Source of the DNA: a virus
Direction: 5' to 3' (one strand)
DNA: 36,918 nucleotides
Virus record (IMG/VR): IMGVR_UViG_3300005747_000207
Coordinates: 1 to 36,918 of that record
Below the pieces are notes generated by a model. That model worked only from the letters and a program-made list of their open reading frames with translations, was not told where the DNA came from and did no database searches. This document shows, piece after piece, positions 1 through 5,204 of the stretch (within the stretch, counting starts at the first letter, position 1; each line of letters starts with the position of its first letter). The position numbers and the translations under genes were made by a program.

Positions 1-52
1 GATAATAAGACCCAAGAACTTGGGTTACGATTTTTCTTTTGTCCTCGATCAT
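1..52 (-). CDS. 5' end of an unidentified gene (partial, runs off window)
   Basis: Only the first 17 codons are present; they read MIEDKRKIVTQVLGSYY. The start is well supported: AGGAGG at 58-63 lies 5 nt before the ATG at 50-52, and a strong sigma70-type promoter sits just upstream (70-98). The gene continues past the left edge in the same direction as everything else. Too little protein is visible to assign a function. It lacks the KLTxxxLK tag found on the six preceding genes, so it probably belongs to a different functional group. Confidence 0.75.
   Translation of the reverse strand, partial: MIEDKRKIVTQVLGSYY
10..25. repeat. 7-bp perfect inverted repeat with 2-nt centre
   Basis: ACCCAAG, two central bases, then CTTGGGT, lying inside the first codons of the left-edge gene (about codons 10-14). 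It could be chance, an operator-like site, or a small mRNA hairpin (six pairs and a 4-nt loop) near the ribosome binding site. Nothing else supports a function. Confidence 0.35.
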
Positions 53-69
53 AATGTCCTCCTGTTTAT

Positions 70-98
70 AAGATAACACGTCACAGAAGGTTTGTCAA
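70..98 (-). promoter_or_regulatory. sigma70-type promoter, extended -10
   Basis: On the minus strand TTGACA (93-98) is followed by exactly 17 bp and TATCTT (70-75). TGT immediately precedes the -10, giving an extended -10. It lies between the stop of the 109-501 gene and the AGGAGG of the left-edge gene. It shares its T-rich upstream ACTTGACA and its spacing with the promoters at 1828-1856 and 4032-4060. Confidence 0.8.
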
Positions 99-108
99 GT
101 AAAAAGTT

Positions 109-501
109 TTATCTTTCCTCATACCCCAAGAATACGTTAGTCCGCAATTTGCTTGAAATTTCATCGCACAAAGCACCCATTTCTTTAAAGACTTTGAAGT
201 TTTCTGGATCACTAGCTCCATATCTGTTGTTTTCGTCGCCGCCTTGTGCAATTACTTCGCATTCATGTGCAACTCTTTTAATCAGAAGAAGCTGTGCTCC
301 CATTTTCCCTAGGGCATCCTCTAGTCCCGCGAATCCTGTCAGTTCTGGGTTTCCAAAGTGACTATTGTTAAATTTTTCGACAGCAGGGGTTCTGCGGGCG
401 AACTTAGAGCGCTCCCCTTCTTCGGATTCTTCTTGTTCGTGTATGGTCGCTTCCAACTCTTCTTTGATGATTCTTTTTAATGTTGCTTTTGTAAGTTTCA
501 T
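109..501 (-). CDS. small tagged protein of unknown function (KLT-helix family)
   Basis: This gene encodes 130 residues. The first 17 form the shared tag of this gene cluster (MKLTKATLKRIIKEELE), with I-K-E at residues 12-14. The body is unrelated to its neighbours: an acidic linker (about 20-30), then a mostly helical region with two cysteines and a stretch near the end reading FKVFKEMGALCDEISSKL. No enzymatic motif is recognised. A GGAG lies 9 nt upstream of the ATG. It is the last of the six tagged genes and has a 79-nt gap upstream that may hold its own weak promoter. The sequence supports a real gene; the role is unknown. A packaged head protein is my inference from the tag. Confidence 0.8.
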   Translation of the reverse strand: MKLTKATLKRIIKEELEATIHEQEESEEGERSKFARRTPAVEKFNNSHFGNPELTGFAGLEDALGKMGAQLLLIKRVAHECEVIAQGGDENNRYGASDPENFKVFKEMGALCDEISSKLRTNVFLGYEER

Positions 502-530
502 TTTTGTTTTCTCCGTTAAGTGAATTATTT

Positions 531-570
531 TCTATAATTAGCCGCCATAGAAGGCTTTTAAGTGAAAAGT
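531..570 (-). promoter_or_regulatory. possible weak promoter related to the 70-98 promoter
   Basis: The 79-nt gap between the genes at 581 and 501 contains, on the minus strand, ACTTAAAAGCCTTCTATG, which closely resembles ACTTGACAAACCTTCTGTG of the 70-98 promoter. It reads as a degraded -35 (TTAAAA) with ATTATA 17 bp downstream. The match to consensus is poor, so it could be a relic or a promoter needing an activator. The rest of the gap is AT-rich with no convincing terminator. Confidence 0.3.
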
Positions 571-580
571 TTAATTTTTT

Positions 581-1084
581 CTAAAAGTTTGATTTTTTTT
601 CATCTTCTCTTGCTTTGTCGCTTATTTTAAATGCAGTTCTCAATACCCCATACATATCCACTCCTCGTTGATCTGCCAAGTACTGGTATTCACTTAGTTC
701 CTCAGCGACGTCAAAGTGAAATGTAGCCTTTTCATTATCTCCAGCATCTTGGGCATCGTATGCTTTTTTCATTTGTCTTCTCAACATTGATTTGATTAAT
801 TCATTTGGATACTTCACTCCAAGAACCTTGTATTTGAGAATTTCTCCCCAACTGGGTTTGCGGTGCTGATTGTCTAGGTTGGGCGAAGAAAACAGCCATG
901 GCTCGGGACTAGGTTGCATGAACGCTCCATCGAACCTTTCTCGTTTTGTACTGTGTCCGCCACTATAATGGGGATCTTCTATTTTTTTATACTCAATATA
1001 GTCATCAATCCAACTCTCATCTCCGCCAAAAGTGCTTATAAAGACTTTGGCTTGATTTATATTTTTTTCTTCCCCCAGAGTCAA
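581..1084 (-). CDS. C-terminal part of a frameshifted tagged protein
   Basis: This open frame codes about 167 residues but has no believable start. It opens at a TTG directly after an in-frame TGA, with no ribosome binding site, and its first internal ATG is about 55 codons in. It overlaps the 1017-1223 frame and is offset from it by +1. Removing one G from the G5 run at 1072-1076 fuses the two into a single 213-residue protein whose junction reads MIDSGEEKNINQAKVF, a length like its tagged neighbours. The body is hydrophilic and mainly helical towards the end. It was most likely one gene; the shift is an assembly error, a real mutation or, less likely, programmed +1 frameshifting. Function unknown. 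Confidence 0.65.
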   Translation of the reverse strand: MTLGEEKNINQAKVFISTFGGDESWIDDYIEYKKIEDPHYSGGHSTKRERFDGAFMQPSPEPWLFSSPNLDNQHRKPSWGEILKYKVLGVKYPNELIKSMLRRQMKKAYDAQDAGDNEKATFHFDVAEELSEYQYLADQRGVDMYGVLRTAFKISDKAREDEKKSNF

Positions 1085-1223
1085 TCATGCGTATGATTTT
1101 ATTGATCTGATCATCGGAAGGAAGGTTCATGCGACTAGGATCTGGGAAGATATTAGCTTCGTTAATTACGTTGTTGATCTCCTCTTTGATAATTCTTTTT
1201 AATGTTTGTTTTGTAAGCTTCAC
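1017..1223 (-). CDS. N-terminal part of a frameshifted tagged protein (KLT-helix family)
   Basis: This frame encodes the shared N-terminal tag KLTKQTLKRIIKEE, with I-K-E at residues 12-14 when counted from the GTG at 1223. An ATG lies one codon earlier at 1226. The GTG is preferred because it gives the family's M-K-L-T start and a 7-nt spacing from GGAG (the ATG has 4). After about 50 residues the frame runs into an unlikely lysine- and arginine-rich tail (GGRKKYKSSQS...) and stops. The continuation expected for a normal-sized protein is in the +1 frame (581-1084). It follows the nucleotidyltransferase gene after a short gap and is probably co-transcribed with it from the promoter at 1828-1856. 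Confidence 0.65.
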   Translation of the reverse strand: MKLTKQTLKRIIKEEINNVINEANIFPDPSRMNLPSDDQINKIIRMIDSGGRKKYKSSQSLYKHFWRR

Positions 1224-1235
1224 CATTTCTCTCCG

Positions 1236-1805
1236 TTATGCATTAAATAGTGCGATAACTGACTGCTCGTCAACGCCGTCAGGCAAAAACTCGGCAATTG
1301 AGTCTCCGTTTCTCAAAGCTGCTCGGAAGTCAGTTGCGGACATTTGCCCTAACTCAGGAGCCATTGGAACTTCAGTTGTGTTTCCAAGTTTCTTTGTTGC
1401 TCCTAGAAATCTTGCTTGATACTTTTCTTCTTTAGCTGAGTGTCCGAAGCCAACGATCTCACCAGGGTTTTCTTTTGCATAATCCATGGCATCCATCATT
1501 GGATTTGTAAATGAACCACCAGCCTTCTTTGGACGATCTTTAGCGGCACGAAACTCAAACTTTGGATGATCCATCAAGCCATAAAGTTGGAAAAGTTGCA
1601 TTGTCTTGTCTAGACCAACGCCTTCTCTCTCTTTGTCTCCAGAGAAAACAACAACTTTGTTGACATTTGGCATATCTAGATAGAACTTAAAAAACTCGTA
1701 GTGCCCTCTGTGTGGAGGCTTGAAGCCACCAGCAGTAACGACAGTGATGTTTTCGCCCATCACTTCAAGGATTAATTGTTTTAGTTTTGCTTCTGTAAGT
1801 TTCAT
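1236..1805 (-). CDS. HxGH-motif nucleotidyltransferase with N-terminal KLT tag
   Basis: The protein has 189 residues. The shared tag occupies about residues 1-16, with I-L-E at 12-14. A nucleotidyltransferase fold of the NMN-adenylyltransferase/cytidylyltransferase superfamily follows: TAGGFKPPHRGH ends at residue 35 (the HxGH nucleotide-binding motif), and MSATDFR at 155-161 matches the family's second signature (S-x-T-x-x-R). Such enzymes transfer a nucleotidyl group from an NTP to a phosphorylated acceptor; the acceptor here cannot be read from sequence. Phages are known to carry NMN adenylyltransferases for NAD salvage, so NAD metabolism is one possibility. The start is ATG 1805 with GGGAGG 8 nt upstream. 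A longer frame to 1856 begins with TTG that is really the -35 box of the promoter. This is the first gene after that promoter. Confidence 0.85.
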   Translation of the reverse strand: MKLTEAKLKQLILEVMGENITVVTAGGFKPPHRGHYEFFKFYLDMPNVNKVVVFSGDKEREGVGLDKTMQLFQLYGLMDHPKFEFRAAKDRPKKAGGSFTNPMMDAMDYAKENPGEIVGFGHSAKEEKYQARFLGATKKLGNTTEVPMAPELGQMSATDFRAALRNGDSIAEFLPDGVDEQSVIALFNA

Positions 1806-1827
1806 ATTTTTTGCCTCCCTTGTTTGC

Positions 1828-1856
1828 AATGTAACATGGTTGAAGATGCTTGTCAA
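1828..1856 (-). promoter_or_regulatory. sigma70-type promoter, extended -10
   Basis: Minus-strand TTGACA (1851-1856), a 17-bp spacer and TACATT (1828-1833), with TGT directly before the -10. An AT-rich tract lies upstream. It sits between the stop of the 1858-2472 gene and the start of the nucleotidyltransferase. Because it matches the 70-98 and 4032-4060 promoters in -35, spacing and TGT, I treat it as real although the -10 is less perfect. Confidence 0.75.
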
Positions 1857-1857
1857 G

Positions 1858-2472
1858 TTAAAAATTTAATTCTATATTAGAAAGAATTAGTTTGCCCGAG
1901 TCCCTCAGTGCTTTCAATGTTGTAGGCTCTTTTGTGTAAATCTTTGAAGTGGCTGTTTCATTCCATGGTATTCCTAACCTCCCAGAATGATCATATGATG
2001 ATCCCTGAAGGCATTCATCTTCATCTAGCTGTCTCGCTTCAACACCTTCCCTGTCCTTCAAGTAAAAATCCCAAACACGGTATGCTAATGTCGATACTTC
2101 TGTTCTGTCGGATACCAAACCTCCCTGTTCAAGAGTTGCTACCTCCATTGCAACGTCATACAACATAGGTCCCCAGCCGCTGTTTGTATCGGACCAGCCA
2201 ACCATCATTGCATTTTGGCAAGGAAATTCTTCCCACGACTGTACTTTTGTATCTAGAACAACCACTCCATGCGGGGCTGCTGCAGTAGTGTACTTTGTCT
2301 CTTCTCCGCTTTCGTCTGCATAGAATATATTTATTATTCCAGGATTACGCTTGTAAACTTTTATTTTTATACCTTCGGGAAGGTCTAGAGGGCCTTTTGC
2401 TTCTTCTTGTAGCAATTCTTCGTTCATTGTCTCAAGAATAATTTGTTTTAGTTTTGACTCAGTTAGTCTCAC
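1858..2472 (-). CDS. KLT-tagged protein with a possible GNAT-like fold
   Basis: This gene encodes 204 residues from GTG 2472. That start gives M-R-L-T-E-S like its neighbours and lies 6 nt after AGGTG; another GTG at 2481 would add three residues. The tag covers about 1-17, with I-L-E at 12-14. The body contains SGWGPMLYDVAMEVA (98-112), then GLVSDRTEVS and RVWDFY (to about 137). This order (glycine-rich loop, helix, strand, helix ending in W-x-x-Y) resembles the acetyl-CoA-binding half of GNAT acyltransferases. I have seen the G-x-G-P-x-L-Y-D pattern in other phage proteins, but catalytic activity cannot be claimed. It overlaps the end of the upstream gene, which implies translational coupling. 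Confidence 0.75.
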   Translation of the reverse strand: MRLTESKLKQIILETMNEELLQEEAKGPLDLPEGIKIKVYKRNPGIINIFYADESGEETKYTTAAAPHGVVVLDTKVQSWEEFPCQNAMMVGWSDTNSGWGPMLYDVAMEVATLEQGGLVSDRTEVSTLAYRVWDFYLKDREGVEARQLDEDECLQGSSYDHSGRLGIPWNETATSKIYTKEPTTLKALRDSGKLILSNIELNF

Positions 2473-3067
2473 TGTATTCACCTAGTATAGATTCAACCTT
2501 CTTACCTTCTCTCTTTATAAATATATTATCTAGGAAAGCGACGCCCTCATCGTTTTTAAGAGTGAGGCCTTGGGGGGCAATTCCATTCTCTGATGATCTG
2601 TGGTTTGCGACCATGATTACTCTATTAGAGTATTTCTCTGGGACAACGAGCTTTGCTTCATAGCGAAACTGTCTTTCGCCGTATAACTGATATGTTATAG
2701 AAAAAACCAACTCAGATCCGTCTTCAGATTCTTTGGTCCAAGCACGATGTCTATAGCTATGCTGAATTGCTTTTTTGCCACCTGGTGCCTCATATGGTGT
2801 GAAGCCGTACTTTGCGAGTATCTCATCTAGACTTTTTTGAGCGATATTTTGAGGATATCCTCGGATTTTTTCACCACCGATTATACTTGTTTGATCCGGA
2901 CCCATCATAGAGAATGCGTCATCTGGATCAATTCCTCTGTCTGATAAGTATTGTCTAAACTCATTTTCTTTTGATTTGGAAAACTTCTTGAGTAGGTTAG
3001 ATTCTCCTAAGACATACTCTAGTTCTTCTTTGATCATTTGTTTTAGTTCTTGTTTTGTAAGTTTCAT
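2459..3067 (-). CDS. KLT-tagged protein of unknown function
   Basis: The protein has 202 residues. The tag MKLTKQELKQMIKEELE spans 1-17, with I-K-E at 12-14. Residues about 25-60 are charged and helical. From about 120 onward the composition suggests beta strands (LVFSITYQLYGERQF, YEAKLVVPE). I do not recognise the family. The ATG overlaps the stop of the upstream gene (ATGA arrangement) and has AAGGA 7 nt upstream. The 3' end overlaps the next gene by 14 nt. It sits inside a coupled run of tagged genes. Confidence 0.78.
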   Translation of the reverse strand: MKLTKQELKQMIKEELEYVLGESNLLKKFSKSKENEFRQYLSDRGIDPDDAFSMMGPDQTSIIGGEKIRGYPQNIAQKSLDEILAKYGFTPYEAPGGKKAIQHSYRHRAWTKESEDGSELVFSITYQLYGERQFRYEAKLVVPEKYSNRVIMVANHRSSENGIAPQGLTLKNDEGVAFLDNIFIKREGKKVESILGEYSETN

Positions 3068-3417
3068 ATGCTTTTCCTTCTGAATTTATTTTTCATTCTC
3101 TTTACCAGTTCTTTGGGGCTATCATAAAACTCTATGTGATATTTTCTAGCATATTTTTGCATCTCAGCTTGGACTTCGGTAAGCTCTTTTAAAACCTCAT
3201 CCATCATGTTGTCTATTTCCACAGCCTCTTCATATGACTGAGCGCTATCATAAGCAAACTCCAAGTCCATAAGTCTTTCGTCTGATTCAAGATATTGCTG
3301 ACCAAGCATCTCTACTTCTTTGATTGCTCGGCGTAATTCTTTAGTTTCTTTTGGTGAAAGATTGGACTTTATCTCGTCTAAGATAAGTTGTTTTAATTTT
3401 GATTCTGTTAGTTTCAT
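3064..3417 (-). CDS. small KLT-tagged helical protein
   Basis: The protein has 117 residues. The tag MKLTESKLKQLILDEI is at the N-terminus, here with L-D-E at 13-15 instead of I-x-E at 12-14. The remainder is almost entirely helical and charged, with probable coiled-coil character (about 24-90), and ends in a basic tail (KRMKNKFRRKSI). There is no enzymatic motif. GGAG lies 8 nt before the ATG. It is the first tagged gene after the RuvC-like gene and probably shares the transcript starting at 4032-4060. A CTATTTA motif lies in the short gap upstream. Confidence 0.75.
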   Translation of the reverse strand: MKLTESKLKQLILDEIKSNLSPKETKELRRAIKEVEMLGQQYLESDERLMDLEFAYDSAQSYEEAVEIDNMMDEVLKELTEVQAEMQKYARKYHIEFYDSPKELVKRMKNKFRRKSI

Positions 3418-3446
3418 ATTGAGGTCTCCAATTACTCAATAAATAG

Positions 3447-3959
3447 TCACCTTAGGTCAAAATGAGAAAGAGCCACAACAATAGCATCTGCTTCGTCGTC
3501 CAGTCCTGGTTTTGGGTTTCCATGTCTCGTATACTCCATGATGAAATTATCAAACTTGTTCTCGGCCCACTCAAGGACAACCACTTTTGCTTTTGTTCCT
3601 CTCGGCACTTTGATTCCGCATCTAGAACGGGCTGTGGTGGCCCCTACAAGCGTTGGAGGTTTTCCTAGTAGTTGATGTGCTACAAGCGAAACCATGCCGT
3701 TAAAACGCTGTAGAGAGGACATTGTGCGTGCCGTTGTCTTGCCACCAGAGAACATCATGAAGGGCTCTTCAATTCTGATCTCTGTTATGTTGTGGATTGC
3801 CATGATAGGCTCAAGAACACTTTCTTTCAATGCTGTTGCTCGTTCTTCCAAAGGTGTTTTTGCCTTTGTCTTGAAAAAGTCTGAGTCAACAAGTTCTTGT
3901 TTGTCATTTATAATTGCCCATCCAATGCGGCTTGTTGAAACGTCTAGACCTAAAATCAT
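3447..3959 (-). CDS. RuvC-like Holliday-junction resolvase
   Basis: The protein has 170 residues, the usual size for RuvC-family nucleases. MILGLDVSTSRIGWAII at the N-terminus carries the first catalytic Asp (D6) on the RNase H-fold first strand. EIRIEEP provides the second acidic site (E64/E65), and LDDEADAIVVAL near the C-terminus gives the final acidic pair (D155/D158). Such enzymes cut branched DNA, so likely roles are resolving recombination and replication junctions or trimming DNA before packaging. The start is ATG 3959, with AGGA 6 nt upstream. An in-frame ATG at 3986 adds nine residues before the conserved strand and lacks a ribosome binding site. It is the first gene after the strong promoter at 4032-4060. 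Confidence 0.9.
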   Translation of the reverse strand: MILGLDVSTSRIGWAIINDKQELVDSDFFKTKAKTPLEERATALKESVLEPIMAIHNITEIRIEEPFMMFSGGKTTARTMSSLQRFNGMVSLVAHQLLGKPPTLVGATTARSRCGIKVPRGTKAKVVVLEWAENKFDNFIMEYTRHGNPKPGLDDEADAIVVALSHFDLR

Positions 3960-4020
3960 ATGAAATCCTGTAAAAGTTGTTGACATATTTAAATTAATAT
4001 GTTATAATATTATTATTAGT

Positions 4021-4048
4021 AGTATAATATAAGTATAACATAGTATAA
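4021..4048 (-). repeat. three helically phased TTATACT direct repeats
   Basis: TTATACT occurs three times on the minus strand, at 4042-4048, 4032-4038 and 4021-4027, with starts 10 and 11 bp apart (about one helical turn). The middle copy contains the -10 of the promoter. They could be alternative -10 boxes, a regulator-binding array, or low-complexity drift in an AT-rich leader. Confidence 0.6.
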
Positions 4049-4060
4049 GAGGTATGTCAA
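4032..4060 (-). promoter_or_regulatory. strong sigma70-type promoter for the RuvC/tagged-gene operon
   Basis: Minus-strand TTGACA (4055-4060), a 17-bp spacer and TATACT (4032-4037), with TGT before the -10. This is the closest match to consensus in the window. It lies immediately after the stop of the last virion gene at 4067 and about 70 nt before the RuvC start. It marks the boundary between the structural block and genes that look transcribable by unmodified host RNA polymerase. The leader (about 3960-4025) is extremely AT-rich. Confidence 0.85.
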
Positions 4061-4066
4061 GTAAAA

Positions 4067-5191
4067 TTATAAATCTATTTTCATTTTAAATAAATATTCA
4101 TTAACTTCAGTCTTCTTAATAGGTGTAGCTAGTTTACATATACCTACTAGTCTTCTGTGTTTATCATACAGGCATATCTTGGATATATATGTTTCTTTCT
4201 GAAATGGTGGCTCTTGATCATTCTCAGTAGCATATACAACATTCTTAACTTCTCTGTTTGTCTCAATAAACTGATATGAGCTAGTTGTGTACGTTGGTTC
4301 TTTTCCTGTATTGATCAGATATGTTGGATTGTTAGAGTGGTTTAATTGACCGTATGGTGCTTTTGCTAATACAGTCATGTTTTGCAACTTGGACACAGTA
4401 TCAAACTCTAAGGCAAATGAAGCAGACAAGGTTGTAGTTGCAATAGCATTTCCATCATTCATTCCATATCCATATCTGATCCATGATGAACTAATGTTTG
4501 TTTCATAGTCAAGAAGATTAGAATCAATTTCCGCTGATGATGTCAGAAGTATAATTCCTTCATCGTACATTACAGTTCCAACAGTATCTCCATTCCAAAG
4601 CAGTTCTCCATTCTTTTTTGAGTCAGTAGCAGTCGCAGCCAGTGTACCGGAGATGTAATACTTGAGACTTACCGTTCCTTTTTTAAGTCTGTTGCCGTAA
4701 AAAATTGATGGAACATTGATCATGTTTACATCTGTATTCTCGTAGTTCTCAAAGGCAAAGGCGCTAGACCAAAAGGTGTAGTGATCAAATGAAGATTTGA
4801 GTGCTCTTAGTTTCCTGTAGTTATCTTCTGTTGAGGATGTGATTAACATTCTTGAGACAGAAGATGAAAGGTTATAGCTTGACGATATGATGTCTCCGCC
4901 ATATCCAAACTCAGCATTGAATTCGGTATCCGTCATTGTTTTGAATTTTTGCTTTTGCCCGCCTTTAACAATGAATGGGTATATTCTGCTTCCCTCTTCT
5001 CTGTTGACGTTGTATTCATACAGAGAGACGTAACCACGAGGTACGCCAAGAATATTGTCAGAATATGTTCCTGATATTTCTTGTTTGTCGTTTATGTATA
5101 CTGACCCGCTGTGGATATAGAACTTGTAGCTAGGGTAAGCTTCTATGGTGTTGACAAAGACATCATTGTCTTTTAATTCGTAATAAGACAT
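4067..5191 (-). CDS. virion structural protein, paralog of the adjacent 358-aa protein
   Basis: The protein has 374 residues. Its C-terminal third matches the product of 5205-6281: HSNNPTYL, then a segment around ISKICLYDKHRRLVGICKL and a final NEYLFKMKIDL, against HNEFNYSSNPTYL, TTVGLYNDNNELLATAKL and NEFTIRARLDY. The rest is rich in Ser, Thr, Tyr and Gly with beta-strand character, as in tail-fibre or baseplate-peripheral proteins. GGAGG lies 6 nt before the ATG. It is the last gene of the structural block. A virion role is inferred from composition and position; the exact location is unknown. Confidence 0.75.
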   Translation of the reverse strand: MSYYELKDNDVFVNTIEAYPSYKFYIHSGSVYINDKQEISGTYSDNILGVPRGYVSLYEYNVNREEGSRIYPFIVKGGQKQKFKTMTDTEFNAEFGYGGDIISSSYNLSSSVSRMLITSSTEDNYRKLRALKSSFDHYTFWSSAFAFENYENTDVNMINVPSIFYGNRLKKGTVSLKYYISGTLAATATDSKKNGELLWNGDTVGTVMYDEGIILLTSSAEIDSNLLDYETNISSSWIRYGYGMNDGNAIATTTLSASFALEFDTVSKLQNMTVLAKAPYGQLNHSNNPTYLINTGKEPTYTTSSYQFIETNREVKNVVYATENDQEPPFQKETYISKICLYDKHRRLVGICKLATPIKKTEVNEYLFKMKIDL

Positions 5192-5204
5192 AGAAGCCCT
5201 CCGA

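Noticed and set aside
502-580. Rho-independent terminator in the 79-nt gap
   Set aside because: The only stem (AGCC/GGCT) is 4 bp and is not followed by a T-run on the coding strand.
1062-1076. Programmed -1 slippage at the A7 run
   Set aside because: The -1 frame reaches a TAA within two codons of the run; only the +1 frame continues into the long open frame.
1806-1856. Extra 17 N-terminal residues for the nucleotidyltransferase from TTG 1856
   Set aside because: The TTG is the first part of the TTGACA -35 box. The ATG at 1805 has a GGGAGG and starts with the family tag.
3960-3986. Upstream ATG for the RuvC-like gene
   Set aside because: No ribosome site precedes it, while AGGA precedes ATG 3959, which begins exactly at the conserved first strand.
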